Source: JABCYV01 sp963696025 (GTDB lineage: Bacteria > Acidobacteriota > Terriglobia > Terriglobales > Acidobacteriaceae). Taken from it: a stretch of 64,000 nucleotides of DNA. The DNA lies in contig CAVOII010000014.1 in assembly GCA_963696025.1 (NCBI GenBank), positions 1,054,001-1,118,000 of the forward strand. The letters are read 5' to 3'. The translations under genes were made by a program, and so were the position numbers. Below, in pieces: positions 63,361-64,000 of this stretch (the stretch's first letter is position 1; each line of letters starts with the position of its first letter). Under the pieces are notes generated by a model. That model saw only the letters and a list, made by a program, of their open reading frames with translations, was not told the origin of the DNA and did no database searches.

Positions 63361-64000
63361 ATGAAATCGCCCGCTCTGTTGGACCTGCAAAACGTCCGCG
63401 TAATGCGAGGAAATAAGGTCGTTCTCGACGACTTGAGCCTTCGCGTGGGCGCCGAAGAGCAAGTCGCCATCCTGGGCCCAAATGGCTGCGGCAAATCCAC
63501 CCTGATCAAGACCATCACTCGCGAATGCTATCCCGTGGTGCGAGAGGGATCGAGCATGACGATCCTGGGTCTGGAGCGCTGGAATGTTTCTGAACTGCGC
63601 ACGCTGCTGGGCATCGTCTCCAATGACCTGATGTCATCGTGCACCGGGGTGGCCGTCGGGCGGGACGTGGTGCTCTCGGGGTTCTTCAGCAGCACTCGCA
63701 TTTTCCCGCATCACAGCGTCGATCCGAGGCAGAAAAAACTGGCGGATGCAGCTCTGGCGCAGTTACAAGTGTCACATTTGGCGGAACGCCCGGTACTTGA
63801 AATGTCTTCCGGAGAGGCGAGGCGGGTTCTGATCGCACGAGCTCTGGTTCACCGTCCACGAGCGTTGTTGTTTGATGAGCCGACTAACTCGCTCGACGTT
63901 TTCGCCCGGCACAGCTTGAGGGAAACCATGAGTCAGCTGGCGAAATCAGGAATTGGAATCATCCTGGTCACTCACGAACTTTCGGATATCGTTCCCGAGA
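63361..64000 (+). CDS. ABC transporter ATP-binding protein (3' partial)
   Basis: The frame opens at ATG 63361 and is still open at the window end. It has Walker A AILGPNGCGKST, signature MSSGEARRVLIARAL, Walker B LLFDEPTNSLD and VTHEL. This resembles ModF/YlmA-type ATPases. No membrane partner is seen yet. Confidence 0.88.
   Translation, partial: MKSPALLDLQNVRVMRGNKVVLDDLSLRVGAEEQVAILGPNGCGKSTLIKTITRECYPVVREGSSMTILGLERWNVSELRTLLGIVSNDLMSSCTGVAVGRDVVLSGFFSSTRIFPHHSVDPRQKKLADAALAQLQVSHLAERPVLEMSSGEARRVLIARALVHRPRALLFDEPTNSLDVFARHSLRETMSQLAKSGIGIILVTHELSDIVPE

Noticed and set aside
1..64000. CRISPR arrays, prophage or transposase genes
   Set aside because: No regularly spaced direct repeats and no phage or transposase-like proteins were seen.

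Overview
The window looks like a chromosomal segment of a diderm, moderately GC-rich soil-type bacterium, most likely an Acidobacteriota member (Terriglobia / Koribacter-like). This placement is inference. It rests on the Lpt export genes (a second membrane), tandem TolC-family outer-membrane proteins, the hpf-rpoN-lptB-lptA block, and many intergenic copies of TCATCCTGAGCGAA-type palindromic repeats that I associate with acidobacterial genomes. No rRNA, tRNA, CRISPR array, prophage or transposase gene was seen.

Layout. 1-3 kb: the 3' part of a multi-PAS histidine kinase facing a thiolase. 3.2-3.4 kb: a free-standing transcription unit with a near-consensus promoter, a 14-codon Lys/Ala ORF and an intrinsic terminator. 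3.4-10.4 kb: a minus-strand block reading hrcA-grpE-dnaJ (CIRCE and a sigma-70-type promoter at its head), then a repeat element, rsmE and a UvrD-type helicase fused to a RecB-type Fe-S nuclease. 10.5-17 kb: housekeeping and accessory enzymes (Tat-exported FAD oxidoreductase, Mrp, two SDRs, acyl-CoA thioesterase, TPR and LON-domain proteins). 17-20 kb: an AAA+ / VWA pair. 20-25 kb: pseB-pseC-GNAT sugar genes diverging from a frameshifted, 5'-truncated polysaccharide tyrosine kinase. 25-29.6 kb: aldehyde dehydrogenase, a toxin-antitoxin pair with a broken toxin, a class I aminotransferase and a CpsB-like phosphatase. 29.7-41 kb: envelope protease HtrA, a peptidoglycan-binding protein, a DMT permease, hydrolases, a LeuA-like synthase, small Cys-rich proteins, an aldehyde dehydrogenase and truA. 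41-46 kb: two tandem TolC paralogues. 46-50 kb: cysK, a GT2 glycosyltransferase and the large subunit of methylmalonyl-CoA mutase. 50-57 kb: a NagX-like membrane protein, a frameshifted methyltransferase, a creatininase-family protein, a cytosolic solute-binding-like protein and a DinB / DJ-1-YHS / GlxA group. 57.6-63.3 kb: hpf, rpoN, lptB and a long LptC/LptA protein. The window ends inside an ABC ATPase gene.

Functional links. hrcA-grpE-dnaJ is a heat-shock operon under HrcA. lptA-lptB-rpoN-hpf are co-oriented envelope and global-regulation genes. The kinase remnant, the CpsB-like phosphatase and pseBC suggest a surface-polysaccharide locus that is decaying. The strongest non-standard signals are the tiny Lys-rich transcription unit, the apparent non-AUG start of dnaJ, two full MITE-like elements with 15-17 bp inverted ends that touch neighbouring genes, a 141-bp palindromic element, a minisatellite inside a nuclease domain, and three frameshifted genes.
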